From an uncultured Rubrobacteraceae bacterium (GTDB taxonomy: Bacteria; Actinomycetota; Rubrobacteria; Rubrobacterales; Rubrobacteraceae), in NCBI GenBank assembly GCA_902806065.1, contig CADCVE010000015.1, positions 1 through 64,000 of the forward strand: DNA of 64,000 bases. Reading direction: 5' to 3'. Of the stretch, positions 1 to 8,515 are shown piece by piece. A program made the position numbers and the translations under genes. Under the pieces are notes generated by a model. The model was not told the DNA's origin. It saw only the letters and a program-made list of their open reading frames with translations, and made no database searches. The stretch's first letter is position 1, and every line of letters begins with the position of its first letter.

Positions 1-273
1 CTTAGGGAATGGCGCAACATCAAGGACCACAAGGCTTGGGAAGCTATTGCTTCGGCCAGAAAAGAGTACGAGGAGATCGTGCTGGGGGTCTTGAAACGCG
101 GCTCGGACGAGGGCATGTTCTCGATGCCGGACCAAAAAATGGCGGCGATGGCTCTGCTGGGCATGTTCAACTACACGTATCAGTGGTTTGATCCTGATGG
201 TCGCGTAAGCGCCGACGAGTTGGCGGACCAAATGAGCAGCATCTTCCTGCACGGCATCATGAACACCCGGTAA
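1..273 (+). CDS. TetR-family regulator, C-terminal fragment
   Basis: The frame is open from the first base and ends at TAA 271-273, so about 90 C-terminal residues are visible and the helix-turn-helix lies outside the window. The tail contains 'MAALALLGMFNYTYQ'-like helical sequence (here MAAMALLGMFNYTYQWFDP) and ends near 'FLHGIMNTR'. This resembles the ligand-binding domain of TetR regulators of the KstR2/fatty-acid type, where a WxxP segment precedes the last helices. It converges on the leftward acyl-CoA ligase operon, and a TetR-like palindrome sits at that operon's promoter (3925-3946). It is therefore a reasonable candidate for the operon's repressor, but that is inference. The 240 bp up to the next gene show nothing I recognise. 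Confidence 0.7.
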   Translation, partial: LREWRNIKDHKAWEAIASARKEYEEIVLGVLKRGSDEGMFSMPDQKMAAMALLGMFNYTYQWFDPDGRVSADELADQMSSIFLHGIMNTR

Positions 274-513
274 GTTTGGGGGACGGAGGGAGCCGCTCCA
301 CCGCCGGTTGTCCCTCGCTACCATCCTTCGTGACGTGGAAGAAGTAGGTGCGAACCGGATAATTGGCAAGTGCTCGCCGTCCTCTCGAACAACCACGACG
401 CTCCGGCAATCCGTCTTCTGGGCCGCTGTGCGGCCGCCGATGGGTTTTTCGGCGATCCGGGGCACAATAGCCGCGGTCCTCCGTGCGGCTGTCAACGTCA
501 TGCGGCAGCGCGC

Positions 514-945
514 TTACGACTCGTTCTTCATCGCTGCTTCCGACTCGAAGAAGAACAGCGTCGCGTCCGTATAGTGGACAAACACCAGTGTTACACGCTT
601 CCCCATCTCCGGCTCGACACCATCGAGCAACCGGGATCCTAGCCTCAGTCCATCGTCGAGGTCGACGACGCAGACCGTGTACGGTAGCTCTTCCCCGAAG
701 ACCTCTGGCCCGGCCCACACTCTGGAGTAAGAGTACAGAGTTCCTCTGCCGCTCAAGGACTGCCAAGAAAGTTGCGTTGAGAAGCAATTGGGGCAGATAG
801 GTTTGGGCGGGAAGGTTGTGTCCCCGCAATCCAGACAGCGGGTAGTGGTGAGGCGCTCGTCCCCGAGCGCGTCCCAAAACGGTCTCGTGGCGGCGCTAAT
901 GCGTGGGGGATAAGGAGCGGGACGATCGACACGTACGGAGCGCAT
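514..945 (-). CDS. DUF35 OB-fold / zinc-ribbon protein (thiolase partner)
   Basis: This is a 143-residue protein. It has an N-terminal rubredoxin-like zinc ribbon (Cys37, Cys40, Cys51, Cys54: CLDC...CPNC) followed by an OB-fold domain (GRGTLYSYSRV onwards). In this family (DUF35, ChsH2/Ltp partner proteins) the subunit binds acyl-CoA and works with an SCP-x-type thiolase or hydratase in steroid side-chain and related acyl-CoA degradation. I chose ATG 945, which lies 2 nt after the stop of the upstream thiolase-like gene. A longer reading to 1254 only runs antisense through that gene. Tight coupling to the thiolase-like protein implies a heteromeric complex. The substrate cannot be read from the sequence. 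Confidence 0.85.
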   Translation of the reverse strand: MRSVRVDRPAPYPPRISAATRPFWDALGDERLTTTRCLDCGDTTFPPKPICPNCFSTQLSWQSLSGRGTLYSYSRVWAGPEVFGEELPYTVCVVDLDDGLRLGSRLLDGVEPEMGKRVTLVFVHYTDATLFFFESEAAMKNES

Positions 946-947
946 GC

Positions 948-2120
948 TTACCCTGCCTTTCCGAAGACGTGGACGAGGGCGGCGTTGTAGTTGCCGAGCT
1001 CGGCGCTGGTCAGCGCGAACTCGGCGCCTCCCACTTGGCGTTCGCCGGCCTCTCCCCGCAGTTGCTGGACGACCTCCACCACGTTGTAGAGTGGGGTTAC
1101 CAGCGGAGGGTGGCCACGCGAGAGCAAGCCGCCGGAGGTGGAGAGGGGGATGCTGCCGCCCAGCGCTGTCTCGCCTTGCTTCGCCCAGAGCGCGCCCTGG
1201 CCCTCTGGGCAGAGCCCGAGCGCCTCGCTCGCCAGCACCTCGACTATCGTGCATGGGGCGTAGAGTTCGGCGAGGTCGATGTCTTTAGCAGAGATGCCGG
1301 CATCCTCGTACGCGAGCCTGGAGGCCTCCCTCGCGGCCTCGAGCCGGATCATCGAGTTGGGCTTGTCCGAGATCTGGTGCGCACCCTCGTGGAAGAACCC
1401 GCGCCCGCGCACGACGGCGTACGGCCTATCCAATTTCTCCGCCGTCTCCAGATCGGAGAGGACCACCGCCACGGCCCCGTCGGAGCGGGGTGGGACCTCG
1501 AGGAGCCCCAAGGGCTCCACGATCGGCCTGGCGTTTAGCACCTCCTCCAGGGTCAGTTCGTCCTTGTACTGGGCGATGGGGTTCAGGCTCGCGTGGCGCC
1601 GGTTCTTCACCGCGACGGAGGCCAGCTGCTCCCTCGTCGCCCCGTGCTCGTGCATGTAACGAACCGCGTCCATCGCGTACCAGGAGATAGGCGTGAACCC
1701 GAACGGCGCTTGAAAGTCCACGTCCCCCACGGCGCGCATCGTCAGGTTCATGTGCTCCGCTGACGGTACTTGCGTCTCCATCGAGACGCCCAGAGCCACA
1801 CAGACGTTGCATTTCCCGAGCAGGATCTCGTCGACCGCTTTGTCGAAGGCGAACCCGCCCGTCATGCCGTCGCCGACGACCTCCAACACCGTTGCGGAAC
1901 TCTGCATCCTCAAGTACCCGGCCATGAAGGTCGCGAAGTACCTCTGCTTGGTGTAAGTCCGCGGGTGCGAGAAGACAAGCCCGCCGATGTCCTCCTTCCG
2001 CACCCCGGCGTCCTTGAAGGCCTGCGCAAACGCCTCGAGGAGCAACTCGTGGTCCAACAGGTCCTTGTATCTGCCAACCGGCGTCGCGCCGATCCCGATC
2101 ACGGCGACCCGCTCGCGCAC
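948..2120 (-). CDS. thiolase-like lipid-transfer (SCP-x/Ltp) protein
   Basis: This 390-residue protein has the thiolase fold, with 'VAVIGIGATPVGRY' at the N-terminus, 'ELYAPCTIVEVLASEALG' and 'GGLLSRGHP' towards the C-terminus. It belongs to the SCP-x/non-specific lipid-transfer thiolase group. The usual nucleophilic Cys near residue 90 is replaced: the segment reads VVGDGMTGGFAF where active thiolases have a Cys-Ala/Ser-Gly. The C-terminal Cys-Gly loop is also absent (ELGNYNAAL). The GHP histidine remains. Family members lacking the Cys, such as Ltp2, act as retro-aldolases with a DUF35 partner, which fits the adjacent DUF35 gene. It starts with GTG, sharing one base with the stop of the acyl-CoA ligase, so translation is probably coupled. 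Confidence 0.85.
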   Translation of the reverse strand: MRERVAVIGIGATPVGRYKDLLDHELLLEAFAQAFKDAGVRKEDIGGLVFSHPRTYTKQRYFATFMAGYLRMQSSATVLEVVGDGMTGGFAFDKAVDEILLGKCNVCVALGVSMETQVPSAEHMNLTMRAVGDVDFQAPFGFTPISWYAMDAVRYMHEHGATREQLASVAVKNRRHASLNPIAQYKDELTLEEVLNARPIVEPLGLLEVPPRSDGAVAVVLSDLETAEKLDRPYAVVRGRGFFHEGAHQISDKPNSMIRLEAAREASRLAYEDAGISAKDIDLAELYAPCTIVEVLASEALGLCPEGQGALWAKQGETALGGSIPLSTSGGLLSRGHPPLVTPLYNVVEVVQQLRGEAGERQVGGAEFALTSAELGNYNAALVHVFGKAG

Positions 2121-3715
2121 TACCGGTGCTCCTCCCTCTCCAAAAGCCGCTCTCGCAACCTGAACTTCTGGAGCTTGCCCGACTCGGTCATAGGGAAATC
2201 GTCGACCTCTTCGACCCTTCGGGGGATCTTGAACCCCGCCACCTTCCCGCCGAGATACTCCCGCACCTCCTCGGCGTCCAAGGCATGGCCGGGCCTGGTC
2301 CTGACGACGGCGACCGGTACCTCACCGTATGTTTCGTCCGGCATGCCCACCAGGGCCACCTGCTCCACGGCGGGGTGTTCGTAGAGTATGCCCTCCACCT
2401 CTTCCGGCGAGAAGTTCTCTCCTCCGACCCGGATGATCTCCTTGTAACGCCCGTGGTAGTAGAGGTAGCCGTCCGCGTCCATGCTCCCCATATCGCCGGT
2501 GCGGAACCATCCGTCCTCGAGAAATACCGCGTCGGTTTCGTCGGGATTGCCGTAATACTCGAGCATCACGTTGTAGCCCCTGGTCACTATCTCGCCCTTC
2601 GCCCCAGGCGGCAGAAACTCGGAGTTGTCGGGATCCAGTACAGCGATCTCGCACCCCGGGTGCGCCCTTCCGCACGAGGATAACCGCGTCTCCAGGGGAT
2701 CGTCCAGGTCGCAGATGGCAACGTTGGGCGACGTCTCGCTCGTGCCGTAGATGCACAGTATGTCCTCGATTCCCATCTCCTCCCTCACCAACCTGACGGT
2801 CTCTGGGGAGCCGGTCATCCATCCGGTGCGCACCGTGGAGAAGTGCTCCTTGTTGAAGTGCTCGAGGTTGCGCACCATCAGGAACAGGGACTCTATGCCG
2901 CTGTACGTCGTGCATCCGTGCCGCGCGACCATCTCGAAGGCCGCGATAGGATCAAAGCGGTCCAGCGTGTAGAAGGGGACCCCGAAGATAAGCGACAGCA
3001 AGACCTGCATGGTCACCCCGCCGATGTGGAAGAAAGGCCCCCCGCAAAACACCTTGTCATCGGGCCCAATATGCATCCTGTCTCCGACCATGTACGCGTT
3101 GTGCAGGAGCCCGTAGTGGGTAAGGAGCGCGCCCTTCGGGAAGGAGGTGGTGCCGGAGGTGTACTGGATGAGCACAGGGTCCATCCTTTGGCACTCGGCT
3201 GCCGGTAGTTCCCCCTCCCAGGATACGGCTTTCTCCCAGGGATGCGCGCCCGCCGGCGCGTCGTCACCGACCCACACGACCTGCTCTAACGAAGTGATCT
3301 TCTCATCGTCTTCCCGGTTTCCGTCTCCTTCGAGGTTCGGGAACCAACGGGCCACTATGTCACGGTACTCTGTCTTCGCGAACGAGTTCTGTGTGATCAA
3401 GACTCTGCTCCCAGACTGCCGCAGAACGTACGCGGCTTCGCTCTCCTGAAAGCGAGCGTTGATGGGCACCAGAATGGCTCCGATGGTACCGACCGCCAGT
3501 AGCGAGACCACCCACTCGAAGCTGTTGGGCAGCCAGATTGCCACCCGATCCCCCCGCCTGATCCCGATCTCGGTCAAGTAGCTGGCGAACCTTCTGGAAG
3601 CGTCGACCAACTCACCGTAGCTGAACCTCCGATCTCCTATAACGCAGGCCAGACCCTCCCGAGGGTAGGATCCGATCCGCTCCACCAACCGCTCCATAGT
3701 CTCGGGGTGGTTCAC
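2120..3715 (-). CDS. AMP-forming acyl-CoA synthetase (ANL family)
   Basis: At 531 residues this is full length for the adenylate-forming family. It carries the P-loop YTSGTTSFPKGALLTH (about residue 185), the adenylate motif YGTSETSP, the GWFRTGDMGSMDADGYLYYHG hinge region in order, and the C-terminal catalytic-lysine region ESGKLQKFRLRE. It should activate a carboxylic acid to its CoA ester in the cytoplasm and feed the thiolase-like/DUF35 pair encoded behind it. The acid is unknown; medium-chain, aromatic or steroid-derived acids are all possible. The start is GTG, 8 nt after a GAGGAGGT site. A 63-codon frame (3715-3906) that ends on this GTG is probably leader sequence, not a gene. Confidence 0.9.
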   Translation of the reverse strand: MNHPETMERLVERIGSYPREGLACVIGDRRFSYGELVDASRRFASYLTEIGIRRGDRVAIWLPNSFEWVVSLLAVGTIGAILVPINARFQESEAAYVLRQSGSRVLITQNSFAKTEYRDIVARWFPNLEGDGNREDDEKITSLEQVVWVGDDAPAGAHPWEKAVSWEGELPAAECQRMDPVLIQYTSGTTSFPKGALLTHYGLLHNAYMVGDRMHIGPDDKVFCGGPFFHIGGVTMQVLLSLIFGVPFYTLDRFDPIAAFEMVARHGCTTYSGIESLFLMVRNLEHFNKEHFSTVRTGWMTGSPETVRLVREEMGIEDILCIYGTSETSPNVAICDLDDPLETRLSSCGRAHPGCEIAVLDPDNSEFLPPGAKGEIVTRGYNVMLEYYGNPDETDAVFLEDGWFRTGDMGSMDADGYLYYHGRYKEIIRVGGENFSPEEVEGILYEHPAVEQVALVGMPDETYGEVPVAVVRTRPGHALDAEEVREYLGGKVAGFKIPRRVEEVDDFPMTESGKLQKFRLRERLLEREEHR

Positions 3716-3923
3716 TACTCTACCTCCTCGCTCCGAAACCCTTTCACGAATCCGATGCCAAGCGCCGCGATCTTCCCAAGGCCAAACAGGCTAACTTTCC
3801 AGGCAATGCTTCGCGCCCGCAACCAACCGGCGCCGATCCGTGCGCCACACAAAACCATGCCACGTTGTCTCCACCTCGCCCCGCAACTGTTGACACAGGG
3901 AACCACCTTTGTTACGTTGCTTT

Positions 3924-3947
3924 ATTATACCGTCTGTTCGGTATAAC
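3924..3947. promoter_or_regulatory. TetR-type palindromic operator overlapping a -10 box
   Basis: A perfect inverted repeat, TTATACCG-N6-CGGTATAA, occupies 3925-3946. Its left arm contains TATAAT when read on the minus strand (3924-3929), a perfect -10 for the leftward acyl-CoA ligase operon. The right arm contains TATAAC on the plus strand, a possible -10 for the DUF485/ActP pair. Binding here would block either promoter. The rest of the 340-bp gap (3716-4055) holds leader sequence only. Confidence 0.65.
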
Positions 3948-4055
3948 AATATAGGGGAAGCCGATAGGGAGGGCAGCAACAGGTCTAATGGGCGTTTTCT
4001 GAAGGGTCTGTTACATCGTTGGTGCGGCCCCGTATGTTTAGGGGAAGGAGGGCTT

Positions 4056-4445
4056 ATGGAGAGTGACGAGAGGTCGAACTCGTCCGAGCGGGAGGGTACC
4101 GGGCGGTCGGGCACTACCGGGGCTTCTGTCGGAAGGGGCAAGGAGTGGGATCGGGTAGCGCGAACGCCGGCCTTTGAGGACCTTATGCGGCGCAAGAAGG
4201 CGTTTCTCGTTCCCGCCGTGATCTTCTTTTTGGTGTTCTACATGTCCCTACCGGTCTTGGCGGGGTTCACCACGGTGCTGGACGGGCCGGCCGTAGGAGA
4301 GATGACCTGGGCGTACGTCTTCGCCTTCGTCCAGTTCCCCATGGTCTGGATACTTTGTCACCTGTACAGGAACCGGGCCAACAAGTGGGACGGCCTCGTC
4401 GACAAAGCACGCCAAGAGGCTTCCGAGGGAAGGACGACGACATGA
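4056..4445 (+). CDS. DUF485 family inner-membrane protein (YjcH-like)
   Basis: This protein has 129 residues. A hydrophilic N-terminus of about 45 residues is followed by 'FEDLMRRKKAF', a motif typical of DUF485, and two membrane helices (FLVPAVIFFLVFYMSLPVL and MTWAYVFAFVQFPMVWILCHL). DUF485 proteins are the usual small partner of ActP-type acetate/monocarboxylate symporters. ATG 4056 follows a GGGGAAGGAGGG ribosome site. Its stop overlaps the start of the symporter by four bases (ATGA), so the two are translationally coupled. It lies divergent from the acyl-CoA ligase operon, with the palindrome at 3925-3946 between them, which suggests shared control of acid uptake and activation. Confidence 0.9.
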   Translation: MESDERSNSSEREGTGRSGTTGASVGRGKEWDRVARTPAFEDLMRRKKAFLVPAVIFFLVFYMSLPVLAGFTTVLDGPAVGEMTWAYVFAFVQFPMVWILCHLYRNRANKWDGLVDKARQEASEGRTTT

Positions 4446-6019
4446 CGGCCGACGCAACCACAATCGCCATTTTCGTGGCGATTGTCGTCATGACGTTGGG
4501 CATCACGGCCTGGGCGGCCAGAAGCAACAAGTCTACCAGCGACCACTATGTTGCAGGGGGTGGGATCAAGGGCTGGCAGAACGGGCTGGCGATAGCCGGG
4601 GACTACATGTCCGCCTCCACGTTCCTCGGGGTCGCGGGGGCCATATCGCTGACCGGCTTCGCCGGTGCTGGCGTCTACACCGCCGTGGGCGGCATTGTCA
4701 CCTACCTCTTCGTGCTGTTGCTGGTCGCCGAGCCGTTGAGGAACCTGGGCAAATACACCATGGCGGACGTGCTCGCGAGCCGCTTCAACGCGAAGGGGGT
4801 TCGGTCCGTGGCGGCCCTCAGCACAGTAGTCATAAGCGTCATGTACATGATCGGCCAGCTCGTCGGCGCCGGCGTGATCATCCAGCTCCTGATAGGCATC
4901 AACTACACCGTGTCGGTCATCTCCATAGGGTTCCTGATGGCAATCTACATCGGGTTTGGTGGCATGCTCGCCACCACGTGGATACAGATCATCAAGGCCA
5001 TACTACTCATAAGCGCGATCGTGGTCATGGTGGTGCTCGTGCTGGCGAGGTTCAGCTTCAATCCGATCGCCATCTTTGGTGAGGTGTCCACCCAGCTCGG
5101 CAGGGACATGCTCATACCCGCGCACGGGCTCGTCGAGGGGCTGAACTGGGTATCCTTTAATCTGGCCCTCGTCCTCGGCACGGCGGGGCTGCCGCACATC
5201 CTGATCCGGTTCTTCACCGTCCCCGACGCGAAGACGGCCCGCAGTTCGGCCACCTGGGCCATCTGGGTCATCGGCCTCGTACTCTTGACGTTACCGATTC
5301 TCGGGTACGGGGCCGCCCTCCTGGTCGGGCAGGAAGCCATCGCAAGCGCGAACCCCGGGGGCAACCTGGCCGCCCCGCTGTTGGCCAACGAGCTCGCCGG
5401 GTCCGTCTTCTTAGCCTACGTCTCGGCGGTCGCCTTCGCCACGATCCTGGCCGTGGTCTCCGGGCTGGTGATCGCGGCCTCGGGCGCCTTCGCCCACGAC
5501 TTCTACAACAACGTGATTCGCAGTGGCGAGGCGACCGAACGGGAGCAACACAACGCCGCCCGCCTCACCGCCGTCCTCGTCGCCGTGCTCGCGATTCTGC
5601 TCGCGCTGGGGGCGCAGAGCGTCAACATCACCGTGGTGGTCGTCCTGGCCTTCGCGGTGGCGGCGAGCGCGAACGTGCCGGTGATCCTTCTGACGCTGTT
5701 CTGGAAGAGGTTCAACACCTCCGGGGCGATCATCGGCATGCTCACCGGCATGGTGGCCTCCGTGGGGCTCGTCTTGATCGGCACCGATGTAATGGGCGAG
5801 AACGCGCTCTTTCCCCTCGGGAACCCGGCATTGGTCTCCGTGCCGCTCGGCTTCCTCGGCTGCTACCTCGGTACCGTGCTGGGAGGTTCGCGTGCGCGGG
5901 AGGAGGCAGAGCGGGGGAAGCAGGTACCTTACGAGGAGATCTACGTTCGTTCCAACACCGGCATCAGCGACATAGAGGAGGAACTCGAGACGGGGACGGC
6001 GCAGCAGTCGCAGGTCTGA
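4442..6019 (+). CDS. actP: cation/monocarboxylate (acetate) symporter, SSS family
   Basis: This 525-residue, largely hydrophobic protein has about 13 membrane helices, the sodium:solute symporter pattern. Recognisable ActP features are 'YVAGGGIKGWQNGLAIAGDY' near residue 35, 'MSASTFLGVAGAI', and 'GTAGLPHILIRFFTVPDA' in the middle. Family members take up acetate or other short monocarboxylates with a cation across the cytoplasmic membrane. ATG 4442 overlaps the DUF485 stop. The C-terminus after the last helix is a charged tail ending in GTAQQSQV. Pairing with an acyl-CoA ligase across the divergent promoter suggests uptake of a carboxylic acid substrate. The exact substrate is not determinable. 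Confidence 0.88.
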   Translation: MTADATTIAIFVAIVVMTLGITAWAARSNKSTSDHYVAGGGIKGWQNGLAIAGDYMSASTFLGVAGAISLTGFAGAGVYTAVGGIVTYLFVLLLVAEPLRNLGKYTMADVLASRFNAKGVRSVAALSTVVISVMYMIGQLVGAGVIIQLLIGINYTVSVISIGFLMAIYIGFGGMLATTWIQIIKAILLISAIVVMVVLVLARFSFNPIAIFGEVSTQLGRDMLIPAHGLVEGLNWVSFNLALVLGTAGLPHILIRFFTVPDAKTARSSATWAIWVIGLVLLTLPILGYGAALLVGQEAIASANPGGNLAAPLLANELAGSVFLAYVSAVAFATILAVVSGLVIAASGAFAHDFYNNVIRSGEATEREQHNAARLTAVLVAVLAILLALGAQSVNITVVVVLAFAVAASANVPVILLTLFWKRFNTSGAIIGMLTGMVASVGLVLIGTDVMGENALFPLGNPALVSVPLGFLGCYLGTVLGGSRAREEAERGKQVPYEEIYVRSNTGISDIEEELETGTAQQSQV

Positions 6020-6029
6020 CATCCTGCCG

Positions 6030-6302
6030 TGCATGAGCGGCAGCGAGATCTCCCTGTCCGCGGCAGCCTCGTGAACGAGCCTATCGCTCTAGTGCTTTCT
6101 CGGCGTCGGCGCGCTCGCCGGTCAGGAAGGGGGCGCGGGTAGGGGAACGCCTGATCTTGCCGAGCACGAAGGACCCTGTGGTGGTCGGCGAGATCCCCAA
6201 CCGCACCTCCGAGAAGGCGAAGAATATCCTTCTCCGCCACCGCTACGAGCCCGGCTCCTCTCTCAAACGCGCCGCAACTGTTGAGTACAGGGCGAGCGTC
6301 TA
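6030..6302 (-). pseudogene. enoyl-CoA hydratase/isomerase remnant
   Basis: Reading the minus strand in three frames recovers consecutive pieces of a crotonase-fold enzyme. The first piece is 'ERGAGLVAVAEKDI'. After a frameshift comes 'FFAFSEVRLGISPTTTGSFV', then 'LGKIRRSPTRAPFLTGERAD', 'AEKALER' and a stop, and after another shift 'LVHEAAADRE'. These match, in order, the middle and C-terminal blocks of methylglutaconyl/enoyl-CoA hydratases (FxFSEVRLGxxPxxxxxFVxxKI, FLTGExxxAxxAL, xGLVHE). The start of the gene is missing and no single frame spans it. It is a decayed acyl-CoA gene left between the symporter and the reductase, and it explains the otherwise empty 280 bp. Confidence 0.75.
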
Positions 6303-7400
6303 CCAATCCACGGGTGGGAAGAGGCGCTCCCGCTGGAAGTGAGCGATCCACTTGCGGAACATGTCTTCGGTGTCGATGCAGTCCCGAAACCCGGCTTTGC
6401 GGAGCTTGATCGTGCTTACGAGCGCCGGCGGCGGTGCTGCTTCGAGACCTACGCCGAGGAGGAAATCAGCGTAGTAGAAAGATTGCCCGACGAACTCGTC
6501 AAGACTCAACGGGGCACGGAGATCGAACCTTCGCACGATCTCTTCCCAGGCATCTTGCCGTTTGGGCATATCCTCCGCCATCGACGTCGGCCTGTCTTCC
6601 CCGACCGCCATACCAAAGGCGTCGGCCAGGATAGACCAGACGTTCCGCCACACGAACACGTCCCCATTCGTGATGTTGAAGTACTCGTTTCGGGCTTCGG
6701 GTGTCGTGGCCGCCCAGTGTATCGCCCGGGCGATGAGGTCCGCGTCCACTGCCTCCAGGACGTACGGTGGGCCACCCGGATAGTCGAGCGGTAGCCCGGC
6801 GTGACGCTGCAAGGCGGCGTATACGCCGAGGGCCGGTATTGCGTTCATGTTGCTGCCTAGCGCTGCTCCGAAGACTGCCTGGGGCCGCAGGATCGTCCAG
6901 TCCCATCCGCGTCCGTTCTCCTGTTTCTCGCGGAGGTAATCCTCCTGCAGCCAGTAGAAGTTCTCGTGATGGTGGCGCGGGTACCTCTCCTTGCCCGGAA
7001 CCGTCATCGAGCCGAGATGCACTCCATAAGCCTTCGTGCCCTGCATGAGCGTTACGTGCTCGAGCCGAGCCGCTGCCTCCTCCAAAGGATCGAGGAGGTT
7101 CGAGAACATCGTCAGGTTCGTCTCCATTTGGTTGCGTTCTCGCCACCCCGCAACGAGACCCGGCTCTTCGTAGACCGCGGCGTAGATCAAGTGGGTGACG
7201 TCTCTCATCTTCAAGAACACCTTGGCGCACTCCTCCCGGTCCTGAAGGTCCACCGCGACATGCTCCCCGTCGTGGGGTAGTTGTAGGTTACGCCGCGACA
7301 CGCCCACTACATCCCACCCTGGGAGCCTGGAGAAGTGCTTCGCCGCCGCAAAGCCCACGACGCCCGAGTCACCCGCAACGAGAACCTTTTTGCGCTCCAC
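6300..7400 (-). CDS. PRISE-like NAD(P)-dependent SDR (progesterone 5-beta-reductase/iridoid synthase type)
   Basis: This 366-residue protein is an extended short-chain dehydrogenase with the Rossmann motif 'VAGDSGVVGFAAAKHF' (GxxGxxG-type) at the N-terminus. 'GTKAYGVHLG' and 'HENFYWLQEDYLREKQ' occupy the positions of the PRISE active site, where Lys and Tyr differ from the classical YxxxK spacing. 'WTILRPQAVFGAALG' follows. PRISE enzymes reduce 1,4-enones with NADPH. Bacterial homologues are common and mostly of unknown substrate. The gene starts with ATG just inside a GTGGAGGTGACACG-like leader on the minus strand and ends near the enoyl-CoA hydratase remnant. The class is fairly secure; the substrate is not. 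Confidence 0.8.
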   Translation of the reverse strand: MERKKVLVAGDSGVVGFAAAKHFSRLPGWDVVGVSRRNLQLPHDGEHVAVDLQDREECAKVFLKMRDVTHLIYAAVYEEPGLVAGWRERNQMETNLTMFSNLLDPLEEAAARLEHVTLMQGTKAYGVHLGSMTVPGKERYPRHHHENFYWLQEDYLREKQENGRGWDWTILRPQAVFGAALGSNMNAIPALGVYAALQRHAGLPLDYPGGPPYVLEAVDADLIARAIHWAATTPEARNEYFNITNGDVFVWRNVWSILADAFGMAVGEDRPTSMAEDMPKRQDAWEEIVRRFDLRAPLSLDEFVGQSFYYADFLLGVGLEAAPPPALVSTIKLRKAGFRDCIDTEDMFRKWIAHFQRERLFPPVDW

Positions 7401-7807
7401 GTGTCACCTCCACTAACCGAGGCGAAAAGAAACCACTACTACCCCGCCGAGGACGCGCAACGCCTCATTCGGGACGACATTCTCCCCGGTTCTTACCTCG
7501 AGGATATCGTACCAGACCGATTTCCATGAGAAGGCACATTTTGTCAAGGCCGACGTGGCGGCCGCTGCGCTTGGTCGCGTCGTCTCTGCCCGGTACCCTG
7601 GGGTACGTAACGAACCTCAGGCTCTTCATCACCAGGTGCTGGTCGCCTCAACTCAAGCTCTTCGCCCTGGAAGATGTCCTCGGCGAGGGCGGTTGGTTGA
7701 AGGCCCTCAAGTTGGATGGGTACGCTGCCCGGTTCCGAACCAAGCCCGCTGCCCCGCAGGACGTGCTGTTCCCCTACGCGGACGCGCTTTGACGGCCGCG
7801 TCATGGC
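7401..7807. other. gene-poor interval with one unrecognised ORF
   Basis: This 407-bp stretch separates two leftward genes. The best frame is 7526-7792 on the plus strand (88 codons, ending FPYADAL). Its second half (ALEDVLGEGGWLKALKLDGY) looks protein-like, but it has no clear ribosome site and I recognise no family. It may be a remnant. No repeat, RNA gene or strong hairpin was seen. Confidence 0.3.
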
Positions 7808-8515
7808 TCACAGCCCCAGTCTTGTCCGCGCTCGACGCACCACCTCGGCCCGCTTCTCCTGCACCGGCCCGCGCGCCGCCCTGACCCGTTCCACGAGATC
7901 GTGGTCGGCGCTCTCGGGCGATCCGGAGCCGAAGGGCGGCGCGGGGTCGTACTCCATCATGAGTTGGATCTCCTTGGCCGCCTCCTCGCCGCGTAGTTCG
8001 GCGGCCATCACCAGCCCGAAGTCGATCCCGGCCGTGATGCCGCCGCCGGTGATGCGGTTGCGGTCCTTGACGACCCTCTCGAAGACGGGTTCGGCGCCCA
8101 GCAGCCCCAAGAGGTCCATCGACAGCCAGTGCGTCGCCGCCCGGTAGCCCCGCAGCAAACCGGCGGCCCCCAGGACCAAGGAGCCCGTGCAAACGCTCGT
8201 CACGTACCTCGCCTCGGGCTCCCGCTCGGCCAGGAAACCCAAGACCTCTTCGTCCTCCATTGCCGGACCCACCCCCGGCCCGCCGGGCACAAAGAGCACA
8301 TCCAGGAGCGGCGCCTCGGCGAAGGTCGAGTCCGGTACGATCGCGAGGCCCCACTCCGAGCGCACCGGCTCGAGCGACGAGGCCAGCAGGAGGACCTCCG
8401 CGCCCGGGGTGCGCGCGAAAACCTCGTAGGGGCCAGTTAGGTCGAGCTGCGTGAGGTCGGGGAAGAGGACCATCCCCACCGAAAAACCGTCCCACGAACG
8501 TCCGCTCGCGCCCAT
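7808..8515 (-). CDS. DJ-1/PfpI family protein, isonitrile hydratase-like
   Basis: This 235-residue protein has the class I glutamine amidotransferase-like (DJ-1/PfpI) fold. 'VLFPDLTQLDLTGPYEVF' opens the domain, 'FVPGGPGVGP' forms the oxyanion region, and 'YVTSVCTGSLVLGAAGLLRG' carries the nucleophile-elbow Cys. 'ATTHW'-like ATHWLSMDLL follows. The closest described relatives are isonitrile hydratases and the sensor domains of AraC-type regulators. No AraC DNA-binding domain is attached here, so it is an enzyme or stand-alone sensor in the cytoplasm. ATG 8515 is preceded by AGGAGG at 5 nt; upstream in-frame codons lack such a site and give an unconvincing extension. Confidence 0.82.
   Translation of the reverse strand: MGASGRSWDGFSVGMVLFPDLTQLDLTGPYEVFARTPGAEVLLLASSLEPVRSEWGLAIVPDSTFAEAPLLDVLFVPGGPGVGPAMEDEEVLGFLAEREPEARYVTSVCTGSLVLGAAGLLRGYRAATHWLSMDLLGLLGAEPVFERVVKDRNRITGGGITAGIDFGLVMAAELRGEEAAKEIQLMMEYDPAPPFGSGSPESADHDLVERVRAARGPVQEKRAEVVRRARTRLGL

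Noticed and set aside
3715-3906. 63-codon minus-strand frame ending on the acyl-CoA ligase start
   Set aside because: It contains the ligase ribosome site, has no ribosome site of its own, and its start lies right after the predicted promoter; treated as leader.
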